Assembly: GCA_003164785.1 (NCBI GenBank)
Contig: PLUE01000069.1
Coordinates: forward strand, 248,001 to 312,000
DNA: 64,000 nt
Reading direction: 5' to 3'
From: Gammaproteobacteria bacterium
Lineage (GTDB): Bacteria; Pseudomonadota; Gammaproteobacteria; Steroidobacterales; Steroidobacteraceae
Shown: positions 26,705 to 35,071 of the stretch, piece by piece
How the letters are laid out: the number at the start of each line of letters is the position of its first letter
Position numbering within the stretch: the stretch's first letter is position 1
The notes under the pieces: model-generated
The model's input: only the letters and a program-made list of their open reading frames with translations
Databases searched by the model: none
Told to the model about the DNA's origin: nothing
Translations under genes and position numbers: made by a program

Positions 26705-27292
26705 ATGAAGGGGTTTGCACGAAGCGCCACCGCATCGGCTCTGATGCTCTCGTTCGCCGGCTTGGTCCACGCGGCCGGTTTCAAGCAGACGATCGAGCTG
26801 TTTCATCAAGCGGGGGAGAGTGGGTCTTTTTTCGACAAGAGTTACGGCTACGCGGTGTTTCCAAATGTGGGCTCGGGCGCCGTGGGAGTGGGTGGCGCAT
26901 ATGGAACGGGGCGGGTTTATGTTGGCGGCAAGCCCGTGGGCACGGTCGTTCTAAAACAGGTCAGTGTGGGCTTCCAGCTCGGCGGTAAAGTCTATAGCGA
27001 GATCATCTTTTTCCAGGACGAGCGGGCGCTCGCCGACTTTCAATCGGGGAAGATCGAATTCGGCGCCGATGCCAGCGCGATTGCCGTCACCTCCGCCGCC
27101 CATGCGCAGGTGGGGACCAACGGGATCGGCACGGGTATGAGCGAGGGTCAGCATGACGCCGTGACGCAGGGGCGGTTCGAGGTGGGCATGGCGGTGTTCA
27201 TCATCGCGAAAGGTGGGTTGATGGCATCCGCTTCCCTGGCCGGCCAGACGTTCACGTTCAAGCCGCTGGCGCCTCAGTCGAGCACGAAATGA
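26705..27292 (+). CDS. SYLF/YSC84-type lipid-binding protein, exported
   Basis: 195 residues. Signal peptide MKGFARSATASALMLSFAGLVHA, then a SYLF-domain pattern: FFDKSYGYAVFPNVGSGAVGVGGAYGTGRVYVGGKPVGTV and FQLGGKVYSEIIFFQDERALADFQSGKIEFGADASAIAV. The eukaryotic domain binds phosphoinositides; bacterial members are periplasmic and poorly studied. The gene looks monocistronic. The ATG at 26705 is the only start with a signal sequence. Confidence 0.82.
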   Translation: MKGFARSATASALMLSFAGLVHAAGFKQTIELFHQAGESGSFFDKSYGYAVFPNVGSGAVGVGGAYGTGRVYVGGKPVGTVVLKQVSVGFQLGGKVYSEIIFFQDERALADFQSGKIEFGADASAIAVTSAAHAQVGTNGIGTGMSEGQHDAVTQGRFEVGMAVFIIAKGGLMASASLAGQTFTFKPLAPQSSTK

Positions 27293-27356
27293 GCGGCGCC
27301 GACGGTAGATTACGCTCGATCCCATGCAATACCCGCGATCCGCGATGGAGCGACTC

Positions 27357-28289
27357 ATGAAGGCTGTGCGCTTATACGAATACGGTGGGCCTGAAAAACT
27401 GAAGTTCGAGATCGAGGTTCCGGAACCCTCGATGGATGCGGACTCCGTGTCGATCGAGGCAGCCGCCGCGAGCGTGAATCCCGTCGACTGGAAGATTCGC
27501 TCCGGCGCCCGGCAGAAGGACTTTCCCCTCACGCTTCCGGCAATTCTCGGCAAGGATGTCAGTGGTGTGGTGCGCGCCGTGGGCAGTAATATTCGCTCCT
27601 TCAAGCCGGGTGACCGGGTGTTGGCGGTGGCGGAAGCGACGTACGCGGAAATCGTCGTCGTCGCGGGCGCGCAGCTGACGCACCTGCCCGACGGGTTGAA
27701 CTTGATCGACGCGGCGGCCATCCCGCTCGTCGTGTTGACCGGCGACCAACTGGTGAGGCTGGCGACACGCGCGCAGCGTGGCCAGACGATCATCGTCAGC
27801 GGAGCGCTGGGGAGCGTCGGACGAGCGGCCGTGCATACGGCGATGAAGCTTGGCGTGAACGTCATTGCCGGCGTGCGCGCCCGTCAAATTCCCGACGCGT
27901 TGGCGCTGGGTGTTGCGCAGGCGGTGGCCATCGATGACGACGCTGCGATCGCCGCGCTGGGTCTTGTGGATGGCGTCGCCGATACGGTGGGAGGCGAGAC
28001 GGCCGCAAAACTATTCGCGAAGGTCAAGCAAGGTGGCAGCTTCGGCTACGCGTCGGTTCTGCCCGATGGCACGTCCGCGTCGAATCCCACGGTCACGATC
28101 ACCCGCGTTTTCGCCCGTCCGGATGCGTCCAAGGTCCGGGAGTTCGCCGATGATGTCCGCGACGGTAAATTCGTGCTCCCGATCAGTCGTCGCTTGCCGC
28201 TGCACGACGCGGGGGCAGCTCAGGACCTGGTGCAACGGGGCGGGGCAGCGGGTAAAGTCGTTCTGGTGATTCGAGAGGATCTCGGGTGA
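27357..28289 (+). CDS. Zinc-independent NADP-dependent oxidoreductase, quinone reductase-like (MDR)
   Basis: 310 residues of the medium-chain dehydrogenase/reductase superfamily. N-terminal GroES-like part with MKAVRLYEYGGPEKLKF and ASVNPVDWKIRSG, then LGKDVSGVVRAVGSNIRSFKPGDRV; the nucleotide-binding motif is in VSGALGSVGRAAVHTAMKLG. Zinc ligands are not present, so it is of the QOR/zeta-crystallin type. ATG 27357 follows GGAGCGACTC. No partner genes are seen next to it. Confidence 0.85.
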   Translation: MKAVRLYEYGGPEKLKFEIEVPEPSMDADSVSIEAAAASVNPVDWKIRSGARQKDFPLTLPAILGKDVSGVVRAVGSNIRSFKPGDRVLAVAEATYAEIVVVAGAQLTHLPDGLNLIDAAAIPLVVLTGDQLVRLATRAQRGQTIIVSGALGSVGRAAVHTAMKLGVNVIAGVRARQIPDALALGVAQAVAIDDDAAIAALGLVDGVADTVGGETAAKLFAKVKQGGSFGYASVLPDGTSASNPTVTITRVFARPDASKVREFADDVRDGKFVLPISRRLPLHDAGAAQDLVQRGGAAGKVVLVIREDLG

Positions 28290-28309
28290 CGGGGCCGCAT
28301 TCATGCGCC

Positions 28310-28414
28310 AACTAAGGTCATGAATGATTTTTAAGATATTGATTTGTAAAGCATTTAATTTTGAAAAACACGATCATGAGAAGCGCGCTCATGAGGTTTT
28401 TCGGGAGATGATAT
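28310..28414 (+). promoter_or_regulatory. AT-rich leader of the NTF2-like gene
   Basis: About 100 bp clearly richer in A+T than all surroundings. It contains two copies of the palindrome TCATGA spaced by 9 bp (about 28374-28394) and GGGAG just before the ATG. This looks like a promoter/operator region, but no good -35/-10 pair could be fixed. Confidence 0.4.
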
Positions 28415-28888
28415 ATGTTCGAGCAGCGCCCGCCGCTTCCGCCATTCACGCGTGAGACGGCCACGCTCAAGGTACGAGCCGCGGAGGACGGCTGGAACTC
28501 CTGCGATGCGCAGCGCGTCTCTTTTGTTTATACGCCCGATAGTTACTGGCGAAACCGTGCGGAGTTTCTTCAGGGACGTGCGGCCATCGTCGAGTTTCTG
28601 ACCCGAAAATGGAGCCGGGAACTCGACTACCGTCTCATCAAGGAATTGTGGGCGTTCACCGATGACCGAATCGCGGTCCGCTTCGCGTATGAGTGGCGCG
28701 ACGACTCGCAGAATTGGTTCCGGTCGTATGGGAACGAAAACTGGGAGTTTGCGCCCGACGGCCTCATGCGACGCCGGTTCGCCTGCATCAATGATCTTCC
28801 CATCAAGGAATCGGATCGAAAGTTTCATTGGGATCGCAGCAAGCCGCGGCCTGCCGAGCACCCGAGCCTGTCCGATCTCGGCCTGTAA
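28415..28888 (+). CDS. NTF2-like protein of the DUF1348 family
   Basis: 157 residues, the normal length for the family. Seen: PPFTRETATLKVRAAEDGWNSCD, YTPDSYWRNRAEFLQGRAAIVEFL and WRDDSQNWFRSYGNENWEF, then GLMRRRFACINDLPI. The fold is a cone-shaped alpha/beta barrel of the SnoaL/NTF2 type, used for small-molecule binding or catalysis. Function unknown. GGGAG lies 8-10 bp before the ATG. Confidence 0.85.
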   Translation: MFEQRPPLPPFTRETATLKVRAAEDGWNSCDAQRVSFVYTPDSYWRNRAEFLQGRAAIVEFLTRKWSRELDYRLIKELWAFTDDRIAVRFAYEWRDDSQNWFRSYGNENWEFAPDGLMRRRFACINDLPIKESDRKFHWDRSKPRPAEHPSLSDLGL

Positions 28889-28948
28889 GGGCCGCCGGCC
28901 GACGCGCATCAGCGTTGGCGCGAGTTGTTCGATCGTTCGAGGATATAC

Positions 28949-30019
28949 GTGAATACCTTCCACTGCACTGCCTGCCAAGCATTGGTCTTCTTCGAGAACA
29001 CCAAGTGCCGCCATTGCGGACGCACCTTGGCGTTCTCACCTGCGCGCATGGCGATGGTCGCCGTGAGCCCCGCGGACGATGGGTCGTGGACCCCGGTCGA
29101 CGAACGTGCGCCGACGGATGAGGTTTATCGGCTATGTGCCAATTATCTCGACAACGGTGTGTGCAACTGGGCCATACCGCTCACCCATGCCGAACCGCTA
29201 TGCCAGGCGTGCGGCTTGACGCATACCATCCCCAATCAGGGTGAGCCCGCGAGCCACGAAGCCTGGATGAAACTGGAAACCGCGAAACGCCGCGTGGTCT
29301 ATTCGATTCTGAGTCTGGAGCTGCCGCTTTTCAACAAACTCGAGAATCCAAAGGATGGCCTGGAGTTTCAGTTCCTCAGTGATTCCGTGACGGTCAATGG
29401 TGACCAAAGCCGGGTGCTGACAGGACACGACAATGGCGTCATCACCATCAATGTCGCCGAGGCCGATGACGTCTACCGGGAGGCGCAACGACAGCTGCAA
29501 CGCGAGCCGTACCGCGCGCTGCTGGGTCATTTTCGCCATGAAGTGGGGCATTATTATTGGGACAGGCTGATTGCCGGCAGCGACAAGCTGGACGAGTTTC
29601 GCCGCGTGTTCGGCGATGAACGGCTCGATTATCAAAGTGCGCTCAAACTGCACTACGAGCAGGGGGCCCCGGCGAACTGGGACGAGACTTTCATCAGCGC
29701 CTATGCCAGCACGCATCCATGGGAGGACTGGGCCGAATGCTGGGCGCATGTGATGCACATGGTGGACGCGATCGAAACCGCCCATGCCCTCGGATTGTCG
29801 GTCAAGCCGCAGAGACGGGACGAACCTGCGTTGTCGATTCCGGCGCAGCCCTCAGTCGCCCGGGTCGAGGATTTCGATTCGTTGGTGAGCGAATGGAGCG
29901 TGCTGACGTATGTCTTGAACAATCTGACCCGGGGGCTTGGGTTGGCCGACGCCTATCCGTTCGTACTGTCGACGCCCGTCATCGAGAAGCTGCGCTTCGT
30001 GTGTGGTGCAATGACCTGA
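28949..30019 (+). CDS. Zinc-ribbon putative metallopeptidase
   Basis: 356 residues. The N-terminal zinc ribbon has two CxxC pairs (CTACQALVFFENTKCRHCGR) and a second Cys pair (LCQACG) near residue 90. The central part holds the zincin motif HFRHEVGHYYWDRLI (HExxH) and a downstream acidic HPWEDWAECWAHVMHM segment that may give the third ligand. This is the layout of the uncharacterised zinc-binding metallopeptidase family (COG4307-like). GTG 28949 has GAGG 7 bp upstream. Substrate unknown, cytoplasmic. Confidence 0.8.
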   Translation: MNTFHCTACQALVFFENTKCRHCGRTLAFSPARMAMVAVSPADDGSWTPVDERAPTDEVYRLCANYLDNGVCNWAIPLTHAEPLCQACGLTHTIPNQGEPASHEAWMKLETAKRRVVYSILSLELPLFNKLENPKDGLEFQFLSDSVTVNGDQSRVLTGHDNGVITINVAEADDVYREAQRQLQREPYRALLGHFRHEVGHYYWDRLIAGSDKLDEFRRVFGDERLDYQSALKLHYEQGAPANWDETFISAYASTHPWEDWAECWAHVMHMVDAIETAHALGLSVKPQRRDEPALSIPAQPSVARVEDFDSLVSEWSVLTYVLNNLTRGLGLADAYPFVLSTPVIEKLRFVCGAMT

Positions 30020-30351
30020 CGTCGGCGCCGCGTGGCGGGTGCGAGCCTCATGGTGCTGCATCGGGGAGCGACTGGGCGGTCCCGGTAACGACGGTTCGTC
30101 AAACGAAAGCCCCAGCCCATCCCCGATGCGGCGAGCGGCGATCCTACGGTGTCTGCGGATGCGCAGACGTCAGACAATTTCTCACGTTGCTGTGGTACTC
30201 GGCGGACAGCGATGCCGAGCGATCGCGCGTAGGATACGGCCCACCGCGGAATGCGTCGTCGCACCCCTGTTTTCCGATGCGTGAATCGCTACAGTCGCGT
30301 CACCAAGGCGGCCCGCACTCCGGGATGCTCATGTCCGGCAAGGCGAATACG
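30020..30351. other. Intergenic interval, no gene seen
   Basis: 332 bp. Short open frames on both strands lack ribosome sites and give Arg/Pro-rich translations typical of shadows in GC-rich DNA. No hairpin with a T-run and no repeat was found. Confidence 0.5.
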
Positions 30352-30612
30352 ATGCAAGATCGATTTGAAAAAGGGCTGGCCACGATCCGCAATGCTCTCG
30401 ACGCGGCGATCCATGATCGAGGGGTGGAAGGCTCCCGTGTCGATTGTAGCATCGACGCTTCGGGGGCGCAGTCGGCGCGCTTCAGCATCACTGCGGACGG
30501 CAAGACCGAGGTTCAGAATTTCAGCCGAGAGGAGATCGAGGACTCCGGTGATGCGATCGACGCGCCGGTGGCGTTGAAGGTACGAATGCTGGTGAGTCAT
30601 TTCGTTCGCTGA
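30352..30612 (+). CDS. Small conserved-looking protein of unknown function
   Basis: 86 residues: MQDRFEKGLATIRNALDAAIHDRGV, then alternating strands (VDCSIDASGAQSARFSITADGKTEVQNFSREEIEDSG) and a final helix LKVRMLVSHFV. The composition and secondary structure pattern look like a real small alpha/beta protein. An AGGCGAA stretch upstream could bind ribosomes; an earlier ATG at 30331 is possible. I recognise no family. Confidence 0.5.
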   Translation: MQDRFEKGLATIRNALDAAIHDRGVEGSRVDCSIDASGAQSARFSITADGKTEVQNFSREEIEDSGDAIDAPVALKVRMLVSHFVR

Positions 30613-30848
30613 CGAACGTGATGAGCCGCTCCTGAGTTGTTGTGTGCCAGACCGGGCCGCGACGGCACCGGGCGCCAAGAACCACACTCGGCCCAACGCT
30701 ACTCAAGATCTCTCCTCGGCGAAGGGCCCGACCCCGCCGAATCATTTGCGGTGCACCATTTGGCGCGGCGCCGCTAACCTTCCTTTGCCGAATCACGTAC
30801 GCTGCGACCGTGTTTACTCGCGGCCCTCGAGGCTAAGGACGGTTTTGG

Positions 30849-32390
30849 ATGAGTCATGCTCCAGTAACGCTGCGTTTTTCCATGCTGTTGTCGATTGCCC
30901 TCGTCTGCGTGGCGTTGGGCGGCAAAGCCGCCCACGGGAATGCCAGTTCCGACCACAAATCCATCGGTTCCTATGTGTCTTGCAACGGCACCAGCGATGA
31001 CACGGGGGGGGCAATGAAGGCGTTCGCGGCTGCGAGGAATTCCGCGTTCACCTTGGTCGTGGACTGTCCGGTTCGGCTGCACTCGGGTGTTGCCGTCGAC
31101 CGCGGAATTTTCATCGACAGCGGCACATCGGTCGAATTCACCGGCAGTGGCAAATTCATCGTCGATAACCTGTTTCACCCCGCCTTCATCATTGCGAACT
31201 CGAACAACATCAAGCTGACCGATTGGAACGTGGTGTGGGACGCGATGCTGCCGATCGAGGGCAGCACGGGGGGCTATGAAATCGATGGCAGGTTCGTCGG
31301 TTCGCCTGCGGGGACGAAGACGCAACCTGCCGGTGCGTTCAACGATTTGGTGCTGACCAAATGGCTGTCCGCCAATCGTTCCGTCCATTTCGACAACAGC
31401 CAGGGTTGGGTCAAGTCGGTCTGGGTGGGCGGCGTCAATCCGGCGGCCGTTCTGTTCATCACCGGCGATACGTCCGACGTGGTATTCAAGGGTTTGCACA
31501 TCACCGTGCCGCCCACGGCGGGCGGCGAGCGTTTCCTGCCCATGGCCGTGTCGTTTTCGGGCAATTGGAAAAACAATCAAGTCGTCAACGGGAGAACGCC
31601 CCATACGGCCGACTACGTCGCGGTGCCGCATAAGCTGACATTCTCGAATGTGTATTTCGACGGCACGCTGATGGGATGGCAGGGAAATGTGCGCGATGCC
31701 ACGTTCGACAACATCGAATCGCACCGCTACGCCGACCTGCAGGATGCCAATGGAGGGACCACCGGCGGGATCGGGAAGTGGTATCCGCCTCCGCATCTGT
31801 TCTACTTGAACGACCAGAATACAGATCCTGCGCTGGTCAATTCGAACATCCACATCTCCAACGTCGTCGACAGCGGGCCGCGAGTGGGCGTTGCACGAGA
31901 CAAGGGCGGCTCGGACGGAATGAGCGGCTATGCGAACTCGCTGAAATTGGGCTGTACGAATTGCACCGTGGACCACTACTCGACGAACCGGCCGGACGGC
32001 TTCATGGACGTGTTACCGTCCGACGGCCTGACGGTCAGCAACGTGACGGCCACATTCGATTCCACGTTTCTCAACAACGTGTTTCCGGCGGCGATCCGTT
32101 TTCCCGCCAATGGATATAGCCACATCACATTCGAAAACATCGTCTTGAGGGACACCGCTGATTCCCCGGTCAAGGGACCGTTTGGCCATGCGACGTCCGC
32201 AACGAACGATGGCATCGTCTTCAAGAACGTGCAGGTCATTCTCAATCGATGGCCGAGCAACGATATGCCGGTGCCGACCATTGCGGGCAGGGGCAATGAC
32301 GTCACCATCGATTTCCTCCTGCAGGCTCAACAAAGGAAATCAACCTATCGGTTGCAGGAGAATGGCCGCTGGAGTTCCACATCGCCCTGA
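30849..32390 (+). CDS. Secreted right-handed beta-helix protein
   Basis: 513 residues. Signal peptide (LRFSMLLSIALVCVALGGKAAHG), then a pectate-lyase-like solenoid: recurrent short strands such as IIANSNNIKLTDWNVVW, VVFKGLHITV, LTFSNVYFDGTL and ITFENIVLRDT. The fold is shared by polysaccharide lyases, GH28 hydrolases and phage or surface depolymerases. A GH28-type Asp-Asp pair or lyase Arg could not be placed with confidence, so the activity is open. It seems to be a single-gene unit. Confidence 0.72.
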   Translation: MSHAPVTLRFSMLLSIALVCVALGGKAAHGNASSDHKSIGSYVSCNGTSDDTGGAMKAFAAARNSAFTLVVDCPVRLHSGVAVDRGIFIDSGTSVEFTGSGKFIVDNLFHPAFIIANSNNIKLTDWNVVWDAMLPIEGSTGGYEIDGRFVGSPAGTKTQPAGAFNDLVLTKWLSANRSVHFDNSQGWVKSVWVGGVNPAAVLFITGDTSDVVFKGLHITVPPTAGGERFLPMAVSFSGNWKNNQVVNGRTPHTADYVAVPHKLTFSNVYFDGTLMGWQGNVRDATFDNIESHRYADLQDANGGTTGGIGKWYPPPHLFYLNDQNTDPALVNSNIHISNVVDSGPRVGVARDKGGSDGMSGYANSLKLGCTNCTVDHYSTNRPDGFMDVLPSDGLTVSNVTATFDSTFLNNVFPAAIRFPANGYSHITFENIVLRDTADSPVKGPFGHATSATNDGIVFKNVQVILNRWPSNDMPVPTIAGRGNDVTIDFLLQAQQRKSTYRLQENGRWSSTSP

Positions 32391-32416
32391 TGATCGCGGG
32401 CCGGCGTGAATTTCGA

Positions 32417-34021
32417 CTACAACTCGCCATCGAGAGGCAGCCAGGACAGGAGTGTCATCCGCCAGCGTTGCCAACGATTTCGCGCAGGCTCCGTCGTGTA
32501 TTCGGTGACGACATGTTCATGCTCCGTTGTCCATGTGAGCTGGGGCGTCGTGCCGTTGCCCGCGTGACCGAGGGAGACGGCATACGAGTTGGAGAGCTGC
32601 GTGAGTGACTCGAAGCGGCGCGCGGTCGCGGCCGACATGGCGGCGCTGTCGATGATGAGGCCGATCTCCGTGTTCAATCTCTTCGACCTTTGATCGAAAT
32701 TCATGGATCCAACGAAAATGGATTCACGATCGAACACGTAGAGTTTCGCGTGAAGGCCGTAATTGCCATATCGGGAAATGCTGCGCGGCTGCCCCGTTCC
32801 CTGCACGGCTTCGGGGGACGCCCTGATCTCGTGAAGTGCGACTCCGGCGGCCAACAGCTGCAGCCGATAATGGGTATATCCGGACTGGGCCGCCAGATTG
32901 GGCGCGGATTCGAGCGAGTTGGTCAGTATCCGCACGCTCACGTGACGCTCCCGCTCGCGCTCGAGCAGGGACAAATCCGCCGGCGCGGGCACGAAGTAGG
33001 GCGTGATCATCAACAGTTCATGTCGGACGTCGGCGGCGCGCTGCTCGACGGCCGCATAGATCAATTTGCCGGAGGCGACTCCGTCGATGATCGCGCCTTT
33101 GTCCGGGCTGTCGTAGACGAGTCGCGCCTTGGACCAGAGCATCGGATCGCGTCCCGTCGTCATATTCAGCAGAGGCTCGCCACTCTCGATCCGGGATTCA
33201 AGTTCGTGCTCGAAGGCGGTCTGATGTTCACCGTCGAGCAGCGCGCGGCGAAATCTGGAGAGGGCCTCACCGGACGTGTTCCGATGGTCGATCGCGATGA
33301 CCGGCACCGCCTGCTCGCTGTTCCAGAACAGATCGAAGACGCCCGACAATGTCTGCACCACGGGACCGTACACTGCAACGTCGTCGTCGCCGAATTGCGA
33401 GTCGGGGTCGATCTGAAAATACTGATTGCCGATGTTTCGGCCGCCGATCAACGCGAATCCGTTGTCGGCCACCATCAGCTTGTTGTGCATGCGGTGATCG
33501 AGACGATGCTTGTGGAGCATGAAGTCGAGTGCGCGGAGCGGCCCCACGTGACCGCGATAATCGAATGGGTTGAAAACCCTGATCTCGATGAGCGGGTGAG
33601 CCGCCAGAGCGAACAGGCGCTCGTCTCCCGGAAGCGTGTCGCCGTCATCCAGCAACACCCGCACGCGCACTCCCCGGTCCGCCGCCCGCAGCAGCGCCCG
33701 CGCGACCAGGGTTCCCGATTCATCGCCGCGGAAGATGTAGTACTGAAGGTCCAGGGCGCTCGAGGCCGCATCGATCAACTCGAGCCGTGCCGCCAGTCCA
33801 TCGACGCCGACCGGCAACATGTGGAAGGCGGACAGCTTGGGGTCGGGGCTGGTGGCGACGAAGGCCTCATCGACGATGCCGCGACGGGGCTGCACGGCCG
33901 TCGAGGCGGGCTTTTGCGCACGGCTGGCGGAGGGAAGCGAGGAACAGCCAAAGGCCGTGAGCATCGTCGCCGACAGGCCGAGCCGCATCGCGAGGTTCAG
34001 GAGGGTTCGATTGCGGAACAT
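32417..34021 (-). CDS. Phospholipase D/cardiolipin synthase-like lipoprotein
   Basis: 534 residues. The N-terminus has a lipoprotein-like signal (LSATMLTAFGCSS, Cys26). Two HKD motifs are present: HNKLMVADNGFALIGGRN and HAKLYVFDRESIFVGSMN, each with the downstream Gly-Gly/Ser and Asn. This matches the ClsC/YmdC-like branch of phospholipase D proteins, which make cardiolipin or act on envelope phospholipids. Start ATG 34021. An adjacent RluF gene upstream on the same strand is 56 bp away. Confidence 0.85.
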   Translation of the reverse strand: MFRNRTLLNLAMRLGLSATMLTAFGCSSLPSASRAQKPASTAVQPRRGIVDEAFVATSPDPKLSAFHMLPVGVDGLAARLELIDAASSALDLQYYIFRGDESGTLVARALLRAADRGVRVRVLLDDGDTLPGDERLFALAAHPLIEIRVFNPFDYRGHVGPLRALDFMLHKHRLDHRMHNKLMVADNGFALIGGRNIGNQYFQIDPDSQFGDDDVAVYGPVVQTLSGVFDLFWNSEQAVPVIAIDHRNTSGEALSRFRRALLDGEHQTAFEHELESRIESGEPLLNMTTGRDPMLWSKARLVYDSPDKGAIIDGVASGKLIYAAVEQRAADVRHELLMITPYFVPAPADLSLLERERERHVSVRILTNSLESAPNLAAQSGYTHYRLQLLAAGVALHEIRASPEAVQGTGQPRSISRYGNYGLHAKLYVFDRESIFVGSMNFDQRSKRLNTEIGLIIDSAAMSAATARRFESLTQLSNSYAVSLGHAGNGTTPQLTWTTEHEHVVTEYTTEPARNRWQRWRMTLLSWLPLDGEL

Positions 34022-34077
34022 TCGGGATGCGATTGGATGGATTGCCCGACGGACGCTGGAAGGATACGAAATTTTAT

Positions 34078-34914
34078 CTACGGGGGACCGGCGCGCTTTA
34101 GCCCTTGCCCAAAGCGCTCGGGCAGGAGCTGCGCAAGTTCGGCACGGCTCAGATTGCGCCAACGTCCCAGCGCCAGTCCGTCCAGCTTGATGTTCACGAA
34201 TCGGACGCGAATGAGGCGACGCACCGAGTAGCCGAAGACCTCGCACATCCGCCTGATTTGACGATTCAGACCCTGGGTCAAAATGATTCGAAAAACATTC
34301 TTGCTGACCCGGTAGACGCGGCACGGAGCGGTCACGCGGTCGAGGATCTCGACCCCGCCCGCCATGGCGTTGAGGAAATCGTCCGTGATGGGGCGGTCGA
34401 CCGTGACGAGGTATTCCTTTTCGTGACCGTGGCGGGCCCGCAGCAGGTCGTTGACGATGTCGCCGTCGTTCGTCAGCAGCAGCAACCCCTCGGAGTTCTT
34501 GTCGAGGCGGCCGATGGGGAAAATTCGCTCGTGGTGCGAGACGAATTCGATCACGTTGTCGGGCACTCTCGGATCGGTCGTGCATTCGATGCCGACGGGC
34601 TTGTGCAGCGCAATATAGACATGTGTCGATTCACCGCCCACGGACCGACCGTCGACCTTTACCGCATCGCCTGGAAGCACCTTGGTGCCCAAGGTCGCCA
34701 CGACGCCGTTGATGCTCACCCGGCCCCCGCCCACCCAGGAATCGGCTTCCCGGCGCGAGCACAAGCCGCGCTCGCTCAAGTATTTGTTGATGCGCATGCC
34801 GGGCGCTTCGTCAGTCACGGGACGAGGCTCTGGCGGTCCGGGCCCGGGTGAGTCGGCGCGAACGAGGAAAGGGCGAGAGGGCCGCCGCGCAGGGGGCTGG
34901 CGCTGCTTGGGCAT
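34078..34914 (-). CDS. rluF: 23S rRNA pseudouridine synthase RluF
   Basis: 278 residues. After a basic Pro-rich lead comes an S4 domain (MRINKYLSERGLCSRREADSWV), then the RsuA-family catalytic domain with the Asp motif FPIGRLDKNSEGLLLLTNDGDIVN and HEKEYLVTVDRPI, and LTQGLNRQIRRMCEVFGYSVRRLIRVR, which matches RluF (U2604) better than RluB or RluE. ATG 34914 is used; the S4 domain itself begins at an internal ATG near 34797. Confidence 0.88.
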   Translation of the reverse strand: MPKQRQPPARRPSRPFLVRADSPGPGPPEPRPVTDEAPGMRINKYLSERGLCSRREADSWVGGGRVSINGVVATLGTKVLPGDAVKVDGRSVGGESTHVYIALHKPVGIECTTDPRVPDNVIEFVSHHERIFPIGRLDKNSEGLLLLTNDGDIVNDLLRARHGHEKEYLVTVDRPITDDFLNAMAGGVEILDRVTAPCRVYRVSKNVFRIILTQGLNRQIRRMCEVFGYSVRRLIRVRFVNIKLDGLALGRWRNLSRAELAQLLPERFGQGLKRAGPP

Positions 34915-35071
34915 GATGGAATCGGCGACGCCTCGTTGATGTGACGGTGACAGCGATGCGCACCTCCGGCCCGCTCGTCGGCTCATTGTAACCGCTCGCG
35001 GCCACGGGGACGAGACGAGGCCCCAATGGGCGGATCGAACAAATCAGCGCAGAATTCCCGGCCGATCGCGG

